7,691 nucleotides of DNA from CADEFX01 sp050260355 (GCA_050260355.1 JBLNBZ010000079.1:1-7691); one strand, 5' to 3'; numbered from the stretch's first letter, positions 1-6,535 are shown. Notes: a model not told the origin generated them from the letters alone. Translations and numbers: made by a program.

Positions 1-1
1 G

Positions 2-355
2 CCGTCCGTCGTGCGCTTGCCTCTGTCACGCGCCGATGCGGTCGATCCCGAAGAGGCTTTCGTGGCCTCCCTGTCGAGCTGCCACATGCTGTTTTTCCTC
101 TCGTTTGCAGCAAAGCGCGGCTTCGTCGTCGATGCCTACAATGACGAGGCCGTGGGCGTGATGGGCAAGAACGCGCACGGCAAGATGTACGTGGCCAAAG
201 TGACGTTGAGGCCGCGCGCCGCCTTTTCAGGTGCCAAGCGCCCGAGCGATGCGGACATCGCCGAGATGCATCACCGGTCGCACGAGGAATGCTTCATCGC
301 AAATTCGGTCCTGACCGAGGTGGCGGTCGAGCCCCAACCGGCCGATGCCGCCTAG
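2..355 (+). CDS. OsmC family protein, 5' end missing
   Basis: This is the C-terminal part of an OsmC/Ohr-fold protein. Family members are small cytoplasmic thiol peroxidases that reduce organic or fatty-acid hydroperoxides with a redox cysteine pair. Two cysteines 70 residues apart are visible, in the contexts SLSSCHML (codon 80-82) and HEECFIANS (codon 290-292); these match the family's two reactive cysteines. The DPEEAFVASLSSCH helix start and a GVMGKN..GKM strand region also fit. The frame is open to the window edge. A GTG at 11 gives a 114-residue product, but full-length members have more sequence before the DPEE motif, so the real start lies upstream. The stop at 353-355 is 21 nt before gcvPA, which suggests co-transcription. 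Family assignment is firm; the peroxide substrate is unknown. Confidence 0.88.
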   Translation, partial: PSVVRLPLSRADAVDPEEAFVASLSSCHMLFFLSFAAKRGFVVDAYNDEAVGVMGKNAHGKMYVAKVTLRPRAAFSGAKRPSDADIAEMHHRSHEECFIANSVLTEVAVEPQPADAA

Positions 356-376
356 ACCGACGGAGAACTGACGCTC

Positions 377-1720
377 ATGCGCTACCTCCCGCTCACGCCC
401 GCCGATCGGCACCAAATGCTGGCCGATATCGGCGTGGCCTCGATCGATGATCTTTTCGCAGCCGTCCCGCAAAGCAAGCTGCTGCGCGATCTGCCCAACC
501 TGCCCAAGGCAAAGGGCGAGCTCGAGGTCGAGCGCGAGCTCGGCCGGTTGGCCTCGCGCAACACGCCGGCTGCCTCGGTGCCGTTTTTCGTCGGCGCCGG
601 CGCCTATCGTCACCATGTGCCGGCCACGGTCGATCACCTGATCCAGCGCTCGGAGTTCCTGACCAGCTACACGCCCTATCAGCCCGAGATCAGCCAGGGC
701 ACTCTGCAGTATCTGTTCGAGTTCCAGACCCAGGTAGCGCTGCTCACGGGGATGGATGTCGCCAACGCCTCCATGTACGACGGCTCGACGGCAACGGCCG
801 AGGCGGTGCTGATGGCGCATCGCATTACGCGCCGCAGGAAGGCCGTCGTCTCGGGCGGACTGCATCCCCACTACCGCGCCGTGGTCGAGACGCTCAGCAG
901 ATACGGTGGCGCGCGCGTGGATGCCCTCGACCCCGACCCACGCGGGGCCGAGGAGATCATCGGCCGCATCGACGGCGAGACCGCGTGCGTCGTGGTGCAA
1001 TACCCGAGCGTGTTCGGCTCCATCCGCGACCTCGCACCTATTGCCGAGGCCGCGCACGCGAACAACGCGATGCTGATCGTCGTCGTCACCGAGATCGTGG
1101 CTCTGGGACTTATCAAGCCGCCCGGCGAGATGGGCGCCGACATCGTCGTGGCGGAGGGGCAGTCCATCGGCAACGGCCTGAGCTTCGGCGGGCCGTACGT
1201 GGGCCTGTTCGCCACGCGCGACAAGTACGTGCGGCAGATGCCGGGCAGGCTCGCCGGCGAGACGGTCGATGCGGAAGGGCGGCGCGGCTTCGTGCTGACG
1301 CTGTCAACCCGCGAGCAGCACATCCGCCGCGAGAAGGCGACCAGCAACATCTGCACCAACTCCGGCCTGTGCGCGCTCGCCTTCACGATCCACATGACCC
1401 TGCTCGGCGAGAAGGGCCTGAGGCGCCTTGCGCGCACCAACCACGCCAATGCCGTGGCGCTCGCCGACAAGCTTTCGCAGATCGACGGCGTCGAGGTGAT
1501 CTCGCCGACCTTCTTCAACGAGTTCACGATGCGCGTGAGGGGCGATGCGGCGCGCATCATCGAGCGGCTCGCCGGCAAGGGCGTGCTCGGCGGCGTACCG
1601 GTGTCGCGCCTCATCCCCGGCAAAGCCCAGTTTTCCGATCTCATCATCGCCGCTTCCACCGAGATCAATACCGACGAGGACCGCGCCAAGTATGCGCAGG
1701 CGCTCAAGGAGGTGCTGTGA
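377..1720 (+). CDS. gcvPA: Glycine dehydrogenase (decarboxylating) subunit 1
   Basis: This is the alpha subunit of the two-subunit P-protein of the glycine cleavage system. With GcvPB it decarboxylates glycine and passes the aminomethyl group to lipoyl-GcvH in the cytoplasm. The 447-residue product has the usual length and family motifs: FFVGAGAY (about 70-77), TSYTPYQPEISQGT (96-109) and, further on, IKPPGEMGADIVV, EGQSIGNGLSFGGPYVG, STREQHIRREKATSNICTNSG. The EGQSIG stretch is where GcvPB carries its PLP lysine; no lysine is present here, as expected for this subunit. ATG 377 is preceded by GGAGAA (362-367). The stop overlaps the gcvPB start by one base (TGATG), so the two subunits are probably translationally coupled. 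Nothing appears truncated. Confidence 0.97.
   Translation: MRYLPLTPADRHQMLADIGVASIDDLFAAVPQSKLLRDLPNLPKAKGELEVERELGRLASRNTPAASVPFFVGAGAYRHHVPATVDHLIQRSEFLTSYTPYQPEISQGTLQYLFEFQTQVALLTGMDVANASMYDGSTATAEAVLMAHRITRRRKAVVSGGLHPHYRAVVETLSRYGGARVDALDPDPRGAEEIIGRIDGETACVVVQYPSVFGSIRDLAPIAEAAHANNAMLIVVVTEIVALGLIKPPGEMGADIVVAEGQSIGNGLSFGGPYVGLFATRDKYVRQMPGRLAGETVDAEGRRGFVLTLSTREQHIRREKATSNICTNSGLCALAFTIHMTLLGEKGLRRLARTNHANAVALADKLSQIDGVEVISPTFFNEFTMRVRGDAARIIERLAGKGVLGGVPVSRLIPGKAQFSDLIIAASTEINTDEDRAKYAQALKEVL
1706..1712 (+). promoter_or_regulatory. Ribosome binding site of gcvPB
   Basis: AAGGAGG lies inside the last codons of gcvPA, 7 nt before ATG 1720. It is nearly a perfect anti-16S match and fixes the gcvPB start at 1720. 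The same frame is open far upstream inside gcvPA, and a second in-frame ATG at 1726 is placed less well. Confidence 0.85.
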
Positions 1721-3294
1721 TGGCCATGAACACCCAGGGCCGTCCCACGGCGCCCGCCACATCCGCCAGCTCGCAAGCCGAGACGTTCACCGGCAACCGC
1801 GGTCTCGACCATGAGGAGCCTCTGCTGTTCGAGGTTGGCAGTCCCGACAAGACCGGCGTCGACGTGCCCGAGCCGAAGACGGCCAAATCGCGGCTCGGCG
1901 GCCTCGAGCGCACCGAGAGCATCGGCCTTCCCGGCCTCACCGAGCCCGAGACCATGCGCCACTACGTGCGCCTGTCACAGCGCAACTATGCCATCGACAC
2001 GGGCGTCTATCCGTTGGGCTCGTGCACCATGAAGCACAACGCGCGGCTCAACGAGAAGATGGCCCGCCTGCCGGGCTTTGCCGACGTCCATCCTTTGCAG
2101 CCGCAGAGCACCGTGCAAGGGGCGATCGCCCTCATGGAGGTGCTGACCGGCTACCTGCTCGAGCTGACGGGCATGCGCGCGGTGGCCCTGTCGCCCAAGG
2201 CCGGAGCGCACGGCGAGCTCACTGGCATGCTTGCGATCAAGGCGGCGCACGAGGCCCAGGGCGCGCAGCGCAACATCGTGCTCGTGCCCGACTCCGCCCA
2301 CGGCACCAACCCGGCGACCGCCGCCTTCATGGGCTACATCGTCAAGCCGATCCCGGCGCGGGACGATGGCACAGTCGCCGCCGAGGCGGTGAAAACCGCG
2401 CTTGGTCCCAACGTCGCGGCCATCATGCTCACCAATCCGAACACCTGCGGCCTGTTCGAGCCCGAGGTGGTGGAGATCGCGCGCGTGGTGCACGAGGCCG
2501 GCGCCTACTTCTATTGCGACGGCGCTAATTTCAACGCCATCGTCGGCAAGGTCCGACCCGGTGACCTCGGCGTCGACGCCATGCACATCAATCTGCACAA
2601 GACGTTCTCCACTCCGCACGGCGGCGGTGGCCCGGGCTCGGGCCCCGTGGTGCTGTCGGAGGCGCTCGCTCCGTTCGCGCCGCTGCCCTATGCGGTGCGT
2701 GAGGGCGACAAGTTCCGGCTGGTGGAGCATGCGGGCGAGGTCAGCGATGGCCGCAATCCGTTCGGACGACTGACTGCCTTCCACGGTCAGATGGGCATGT
2801 TCGTGCGCGCGCTCACCTACATGTTGAGCCACGGCTCGGACGGCATGCGGCAGGCGTCCGAGGATGCGGTTCTCAATGCCAACTATGTTCGCGCCGGCCT
2901 GCGCGACCTCATGAGCCAGCCGTTCGGCGAGAAGCCCTGCATGCACGAGGTGCTGTTCGACGACGCATGGCTCAAGGACACAGGGATAACCACGCTCGAC
3001 TTCGCCAAGGCGATGATCGATGAGGGCTTTCATCCGATGACCGTGTATTTCCCGCTTGTCGTGCACGGCGCCATGCTGATCGAGCCGACGGAATCGGAAT
3101 CGAAGGCGAGCCTCGACCAATTCATCGGCGCCCTGCGCGCGCTGGCCAAGGAGGCCAAGCACGGCAACGACAAGAGCCGCTTCAAGGAGGCGCCGCGGCT
3201 GGCTCCGCGCCGCAGGCTCGACGAGACCAAGGCCGCGCGTGAGCCGCGGTTGCGCTGGCGTCCGCAGACGGCGACCAAGGAGGCTGCGGAGTAG
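1720..3294 (+). CDS. gcvPB: Glycine dehydrogenase (decarboxylating) subunit 2
   Basis: This is the PLP-bearing beta subunit of the split P-protein (524 residues). It decarboxylates glycine together with GcvPA. Visible motifs in order: PLGSCTMKHN (about 98-107), SPKAGAHGE (158-166), PDSAHGTNP with H194, YCDGANFNA with D267 (expected partner of the PLP pyridine nitrogen), and NLHKTFSTPHGGGGPG with K294 as the Schiff-base lysine. The C-terminus ends in the basic RRLDET...RLRW stretch seen in alphaproteobacterial members. All key residues are present. gcvT and gcvH are not in the window; because OsmC precedes gcvPA, they would have to lie further upstream or elsewhere. No glycine riboswitch fits in the 21-nt gap before gcvPA, so any such control would be upstream of this window. 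Confidence 0.97.
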   Translation: MAMNTQGRPTAPATSASSQAETFTGNRGLDHEEPLLFEVGSPDKTGVDVPEPKTAKSRLGGLERTESIGLPGLTEPETMRHYVRLSQRNYAIDTGVYPLGSCTMKHNARLNEKMARLPGFADVHPLQPQSTVQGAIALMEVLTGYLLELTGMRAVALSPKAGAHGELTGMLAIKAAHEAQGAQRNIVLVPDSAHGTNPATAAFMGYIVKPIPARDDGTVAAEAVKTALGPNVAAIMLTNPNTCGLFEPEVVEIARVVHEAGAYFYCDGANFNAIVGKVRPGDLGVDAMHINLHKTFSTPHGGGGPGSGPVVLSEALAPFAPLPYAVREGDKFRLVEHAGEVSDGRNPFGRLTAFHGQMGMFVRALTYMLSHGSDGMRQASEDAVLNANYVRAGLRDLMSQPFGEKPCMHEVLFDDAWLKDTGITTLDFAKAMIDEGFHPMTVYFPLVVHGAMLIEPTESESKASLDQFIGALRALAKEAKHGNDKSRFKEAPRLAPRRRLDETKAAREPRLRWRPQTATKEAAE

Positions 3295-3334
3295 CACCGC
3301 GCCGGCCGTTCCCCGACCCGTCGCAATCCTGCAG

Positions 3335-3364
3335 TTGCAATTAGGTCAGCATTGCTGACATAAT
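3335..3364 (+). promoter_or_regulatory. Sigma70-type promoter of the aminotransferase gene
   Basis: A -35-like TTGCAA (3335-3340) and a -10-like CATAAT (3359-3364, five of six to consensus) are separated by 18 nt. Transcription would start near 3371, leaving a leader of about 25 nt before ATG 3396. The call rests on sequence match and position only. It is strengthened by the palindrome occupying the spacer. Confidence 0.6.
3341..3363 (+). promoter_or_regulatory. Palindromic operator candidate inside the promoter
   Basis: The core is a perfect inverted repeat, GTCAGCA (3345-3351), one T, then TGCTGAC (3353-3359). It extends outward to TTA/TAA with one mismatched pair, giving 23 nt with 10 of 11 arm positions paired. 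It sits exactly between the -35 and -10 elements and overlaps the -10, the classic site for a dimeric repressor. No regulator gene is in the window. I do not assign the site to a regulator family. Confidence 0.6.
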
Positions 3365-3384
3365 GGCTCGAGGCAGGAAACGAC

Positions 3385-3388
3385 GAGG
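3385..3388 (+). promoter_or_regulatory. Ribosome binding site deciding the aminotransferase start
   Basis: GAGG lies 7 nt before ATG 3396. The alternative in-frame ATG at 3363 overlaps the predicted -10 and would precede the transcription start, so this site supports 3396. Confidence 0.65.
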
Positions 3389-3395
3389 CGGGCCG

Positions 3396-4637
3396 ATGCT
3401 GACTACAAGAACGGAATGGGAGCCACGCTACGCGCACCGCGCGCAGCGTATGCGGGCCTCGGAGATTCGCGAGCTTCTGAAGCTTCTGGACGAGCCGGGT
3501 ATCATCTCCTTTGCCGGCGGCATTCCCGATCCGGCGATGTTCCCGGTTGCCGAGGCGCGGGAGGCCTACGCGGCCGCCCTCGCCGATGCGACGGCGAGCC
3601 AGGCCCTGCAATATTCGATCAGCGAGGGCTATCTGCCGCTGCGCCAATGGATCGCCCGCCACATGGGCGAGCGCGGCGTTCCGTGCGAGCCTGAGAATAT
3701 CCTCATTACGTCGGGCTCACAGCAGGCGCTCGAGTTTCTGGGCCGGCTGCTGCTGTCGCCGGGCGACACCGCGCTCGTCGCCGCACCGACGTATCTCGGT
3801 GCCCTGCAGGCCTTCTCGGCCTACGAGCCGCGCTACGACGAGCTGCGGCCGGAGCTGGGCAACCGCACGCCGCAGTCCTATCGCTCCGCCGCAGCCAGCG
3901 CCGGCGGCGAGGTCAAGTTCGCCTACATCGTTCCCGACTTCGCCAACCCCACCGGCGAGAGCCTGTCCCGCGCCGGCCGCGAGCATCTGCTCGATCTTGC
4001 CGCCGAGCTCGATGTGCCGATCATCGAGGACTCCGCCTATGCGGCGCTGCGCTTCGACGGCGAGGCCTTTCCATGCCTGCAAGCGCTCGACGTGTCGCGC
4101 GGCAGCAGCATCGAGGGCTCTCGCGTCATCTACTGCGGCACCTTCTCCAAGACGCTGTCACCGGGCCTGCGGACGGGCTGGATCTGCGCCGGTCAGGCTT
4201 TGATCCGCCGGCTCGTCCTGATCAAGCAGATGTCGGACCTCAACAGCTCGACGATCAACCAGATCGTCATGCATCGCCTGGCCCAATCGACCTTTGCGAG
4301 CCAGGTCCCGCGCGCCAGCGAGCACTATCGGCGGCGCCGCGACGCTATGCTGGCAGCGCTCGCCGCTCATATGCCGGCCGGCGTGACATGGACGAGGCCG
4401 GGCGGCGGCCTGTTCACATGGCTCACGCTGCCCGCCTCGATCGATACGGCCGAGCTTCTGCAGCGCGCCGTCCCGGAGGCCCGCGTCGCCTTCGTTCCCG
4501 GCAGCGCGTTCTTTGCCGACGGTCGCGGGCACAACACGTTGCGCCTCAGCTACTCGCTGCCGGACGAGGCCGCAATCGCCACCGGCATCGAGCGGCTGGC
4601 AGCGCTCATCAGAGCCCGCCTCGCCGAAGCCGCCTGA
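3396..4637 (+). CDS. PLP-dependent aminotransferase, class I/II
   Basis: This is a fold-type I aminotransferase of 413 residues, of the group that contains 2-aminoadipate aminotransferase (LysN) and the catalytic domain of MocR proteins. There is no N-terminal winged-helix domain, so it is an enzyme rather than a MocR regulator. Visible features: the N-terminal SFAGGIPDPAMFP segment, N184 in FANPTG, D212 and Y215 in EDSAY (PLP ring contacts), K252 in GTFSKTLSPGLRTGW (Schiff-base lysine), and R383 in LRLSYS (binds the substrate alpha-carboxylate). The gene has its own promoter, operator candidate and RBS, so it is probably not simply read through from gcvPB. Substrate is undetermined: aminoadipate, aromatic, branched-chain or alanine/glyoxylate-type reactions are all possible. 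A role near glycine metabolism is only suggested by the neighbours. Confidence 0.93.
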   Translation: MLTTRTEWEPRYAHRAQRMRASEIRELLKLLDEPGIISFAGGIPDPAMFPVAEAREAYAAALADATASQALQYSISEGYLPLRQWIARHMGERGVPCEPENILITSGSQQALEFLGRLLLSPGDTALVAAPTYLGALQAFSAYEPRYDELRPELGNRTPQSYRSAAASAGGEVKFAYIVPDFANPTGESLSRAGREHLLDLAAELDVPIIEDSAYAALRFDGEAFPCLQALDVSRGSSIEGSRVIYCGTFSKTLSPGLRTGWICAGQALIRRLVLIKQMSDLNSSTINQIVMHRLAQSTFASQVPRASEHYRRRRDAMLAALAAHMPAGVTWTRPGGGLFTWLTLPASIDTAELLQRAVPEARVAFVPGSAFFADGRGHNTLRLSYSLPDEAAIATGIERLAALIRARLAEAA

Positions 4638-4639
4638 GG

Positions 4640-5464
4640 CTACTGGAAAGCGTTTCGCAAGATCGTCGTCACTTCCTTGATCGCCGCCGCGCGCGCCTTC
4701 GGGTCGGTGCCGAGCTCGACCTTGCCGTCGCCGCGCGCCGAATAGGCGACGCCGGTGCGTGTGTGCCGCGGCGTGTTCGGCGCATCGAAGCCGTGCACGG
4801 CACCCGTGTATTCGATCAGCCTGACCGCGTTGCGCTCGGCCAGTCTGCGGCAAGGCTCCGGCGGCGTCCAATCGTCGGCCGTGCCGATCAGCACGTACGG
4901 CTCGAGACGTGGGGACCAGTCTTTGCTCCGCTCGGGCGCGCGACAGCCCGGGTAGAAGGCGATGGCCGCGCGCCATTCGCTGCTCTTGGGGCGGATGGAT
5001 CCACCGACCGCCCACAGAGTCGAGGAGCCGCCGTGCGACCAGCCGATAACCGCAATCCGTTGCGGGTCGACATAGGGCTGTTGCGCCAGCCAGTCGGCTG
5101 CCCCAGCCGCATCGCCGCCCCTATCTTTTGGAACGATCACACGCTCGCGCGTATCGCACACGCTTTCGAAGCCGCGCGAGCGGAAGCTGTCCGGAAACAC
5201 CACGACATAGCCCGCGGCGATGAACCGTTCCGCCCAGTCCCTGTTGCGGCTCGCGATTTGTCCCCTCCGATCGAAGAGACCGCCGCAGCCGTGAAGGGCG
5301 ACGATGGCGGGCGCGGGAGCAGACGCTTTTGGACGGTACAGATAGCCCGTGAGCGTGGCGCCGTCGGCAGCGCGAGATGCGAACGTGACCTTTTCATGCT
5401 GGAGCGGCGCCTGCGCCGTCAGGAGGAATAGGGCAGCCAGGGCGACAACGGGGCGGAAATTCAT
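4640..5464 (-). CDS. Exported dienelactone hydrolase-family protein
   Basis: This 274-residue alpha/beta hydrolase has an apparent Sec signal peptide: Arg4, then a hydrophobic stretch from about 6 to 17. Cleavage is probably near residues 17-19; the AQA site is followed by proline, so the exact point is unclear. The catalytic triad is visible as S143 in GWSHGG, D197 (or D198) in GTADDW and H224 in GAVHGFD; LHGCGG near 57-62 would form the oxyanion region. Classical dienelactone hydrolases use cysteine as nucleophile, so serine suggests a general esterase or peptidase-like activity, substrate unknown. The four cysteines (60, 103, 174, 205) could form disulfides in the periplasm. Start ATG 5464 has a GAGG 6 nt upstream (5471-5474 on the plus strand). 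It converges on the aminotransferase with only 2 nt between stops. Confidence 0.88.
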   Translation of the reverse strand: MNFRPVVALAALFLLTAQAPLQHEKVTFASRAADGATLTGYLYRPKASAPAPAIVALHGCGGLFDRRGQIASRNRDWAERFIAAGYVVVFPDSFRSRGFESVCDTRERVIVPKDRGGDAAGAADWLAQQPYVDPQRIAVIGWSHGGSSTLWAVGGSIRPKSSEWRAAIAFYPGCRAPERSKDWSPRLEPYVLIGTADDWTPPEPCRRLAERNAVRLIEYTGAVHGFDAPNTPRHTRTGVAYSARGDGKVELGTDPKARAAAIKEVTTILRNAFQ

Positions 5465-5534
5465 GAGCAGCCTCGAGTGCGATGGGGTTCGAGCGCGCGA
5501 GCCTTAGCCAAGCTAGCCTTGCAGGATGGTTTTG

Positions 5535-5574
5535 CGCCACCACCTCCGCGTGCTTTCGCGCTTGGTGGGTGGCG
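5535..5574. repeat. Imperfect 40-nt stem-loop
   Basis: CGCCACC (5535-5541) pairs with GGTGGCG (5568-5574). ACC (5542-5544) pairs with GGT (5564-5566), leaving one bulged G. After a small internal loop, CGCG (5547-5550) pairs with CGCG (5557-5560) around a six-base loop. There is no T-run on either strand, so it is not a standard intrinsic terminator. It could be a leader structure of the minus-strand gene, a protein-binding site or part of a dispersed element. Confidence 0.55.
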
Positions 5575-5599
5575 AATAGTGAGTAGCGCGCAGCGAATA
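5565..5599 (+). repeat. Degenerate 7-nt tandem repeat (five units)
   Basis: Read in 7-nt steps from 5565 the sequence is GTGGGTG, GCGAATA, GTGAGTA, GCGCGCA, GCGAATA. Units two and five are identical and the others follow a loose G-Y-G-(A/G/C)-R-Y-A pattern, with the first unit departing from it at its last base. It overlaps the right arm of the hairpin. Function is unknown; it may be an intergenic short repeat. Confidence 0.5.
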
Positions 5600-5694
5600 A
5601 GGGTCAGGTAAGCTCCCAGTATCACGACGGCCTTGATCGCCGGCCGCAGTCCTGTTGTGAATGAGGGCGCAACAACAAGCAGCAGGAAACGCTC

Positions 5695-6486
5695 ATGCAG
5701 TGGCTTGACGTCAACGGCGCAGCCTTGCGCTACGACCTGTCTGGGAGCGGACCCCGAACGATCGTGCTCGTGCATGAGATGGGGGGCACCTTGGAAAGCT
5801 GGTCGGAGGTGGCGCCGTCGCTGGCGCGCCACTACCGGGTCCTGCGCTACGACACGCGCGGGGCAGGGCTCTCCCAGAAGGTGCGCAGCCCCCTTTCGAT
5901 CGACACCATGGCAGACGATGTCCTGGGCCTCATCGATGGCTTGCGCATCGACGGCAAGGTTGCCATTGCCGGCATTGCCGTGGGCGCAGCCATCGCCATT
6001 CGCTTTTCGGCGCGGCATGCGGAGCGAGCCGCCGCGCTCGTCGCCATGGGTCCGGCTACCGGAGTTGCACCCGAGCGGCGCCCCGGCATCCTTGCCTTCG
6101 CCGACGCCATGGAGCGCGACGGCGTGCGCCCGGGCATGGCCGCGACCCTCGATGCGAGCTACCCGCAGGCGATGCGCGGCGACGTTGCGAGGTTCAACAC
6201 CGTGCGCAACCAGCGTCTCGGCAACGACCCGGCCAGCTATGCCGCGGTCTACCGCATGCTGGCCAATTTGGACATGACCGCCGATTTCGGCCGCGTCCGA
6301 TGTCCCACGCTGGTGCTGGCTGGCCGGCTCGACGGCCTGCGTCCTCCCGCGCTCGTTGAGCCGATCGCCCGCGCAATCCCAGGCGCACAATTCAAGACGC
6401 TCGAGACCGCGCACTTCATGGCGTGGCAGACGCCCTACCTTGTCGCCGAGACGCTGGCCGCTTTCCTGGCCGAGGTTCCCTGGTAG
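5695..6486 (+). CDS. Alpha/beta-hydrolase-fold protein lacking the nucleophile serine
   Basis: This 263-residue single-domain protein resembles 3-oxoadipate enol-lactonase (PcaD)-like alpha/beta hydrolases. The fold is clear: VLVHEMGG (24-31) after strand 3, RYDTRGAGLS (51-60), a nucleophile-elbow segment at 90-100, D213 in AGRLDGLRPP and H240 in ETAHFMAWQ. The elbow reads G93-I-A95-V-G97, so the residue that should be Ser, Cys or Asp is Ala (codon GCC, 5977-5979). The oxyanion motif is also unusual, HEMGG rather than HGxGG. Asp and His remain, so the protein may catalyse non-hydrolytic chemistry, bind a ligand, or be inactive. It is cytoplasmic, as no signal peptide is seen. AGGAAA (5684-5689) precedes the ATG. 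tctB follows after 93 nt on the same strand, suggesting a functional link with carboxylate uptake. Confidence 0.85.
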   Translation: MQWLDVNGAALRYDLSGSGPRTIVLVHEMGGTLESWSEVAPSLARHYRVLRYDTRGAGLSQKVRSPLSIDTMADDVLGLIDGLRIDGKVAIAGIAVGAAIAIRFSARHAERAAALVAMGPATGVAPERRPGILAFADAMERDGVRPGMAATLDASYPQAMRGDVARFNTVRNQRLGNDPASYAAVYRMLANLDMTADFGRVRCPTLVLAGRLDGLRPPALVEPIARAIPGAQFKTLETAHFMAWQTPYLVAETLAAFLAEVPW

Positions 6487-6498
6487 CCTTTCGGACCA

Positions 6499-6535
6499 CT
6501 GCCGGCCCCCCATAAGCAGTGCTTCCGGCCGGCAG
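6499..6535 (+). repeat. Inverted repeat between the hydrolase-fold gene and tctB
   Basis: CTGCCGGCC (6499-6507) and GGCCGGCAG (6527-6535) form a perfect 9-bp GC-rich stem with a 19-nt loop. A competing stem, CACTGC (6497-6502) with GCAGTG (6516-6521), uses part of the same left arm. The T-tract after the stem is only three bases, so this would be a weak terminator at most. It could also attenuate expression or protect mRNA between the two genes. Confidence 0.5.

Larger units (their letters stand above)
5465..5694. other. Divergent intergenic region
   Basis: This 230-nt gap separates the minus-strand exported hydrolase from the rightward hydrolase-fold/TTT genes, so it must hold promoters for both directions unless they are read from outside. 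I find no convincing -35/-10 pair. TTGATC at 5633-5638 has only a poor -10 (TGTGAA, 5656-5661) behind it. Its clear structure is a hairpin at 5535-5574 and a heptamer repeat overlapping its right side. AGGAAA (5684-5689) is the RBS for ATG 5695. No small ORF with credible start signals was seen. Confidence 0.7.

Noticed and set aside
356..376. Glycine riboswitch in front of gcvPA
   Set aside because: The gap is only 21 nt, far too short for a glycine aptamer. Any riboswitch would be upstream of the window.
985..1719. Upstream extension of the gcvPB frame into gcvPA
   Set aside because: The extra residues are Arg-rich shadow translation. Homology begins at the Met encoded at 1720, which has an AAGGAGG at the right distance.
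871..1962. 363-codon minus-strand open frame across gcvPA and the start of gcvPB
   Set aside because: It is a shadow of two strong coding regions and spans their junction without any signal of its own.
1975..3297. 440-codon open frame on the minus strand across gcvPB
   Set aside because: It lies fully antisense to a clear GcvPB, has low-complexity Arg/His/Gly/Ala-rich translation and no family motif. Long antisense frames are expected in high-GC genes.
3282..3303. Hairpin across the gcvPB stop as an intrinsic terminator
   Set aside because: The stem GGC-GCGG/CCGC-GCC has a bulge and is followed by no T-run. GC-rich sequence gives such stems often.
3363..3395. ATG 3363 as aminotransferase start
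   Set aside because: It overlaps the predicted -10 element and operator and would precede the transcription start. ATG 3396 has an RBS.
4073..5431. 452-codon plus-strand open frame across the end of the aminotransferase and the exported hydrolase
   Set aside because: It overlaps two well-supported genes in other frames and its translation is Arg/Ala-rich without recognisable motifs.
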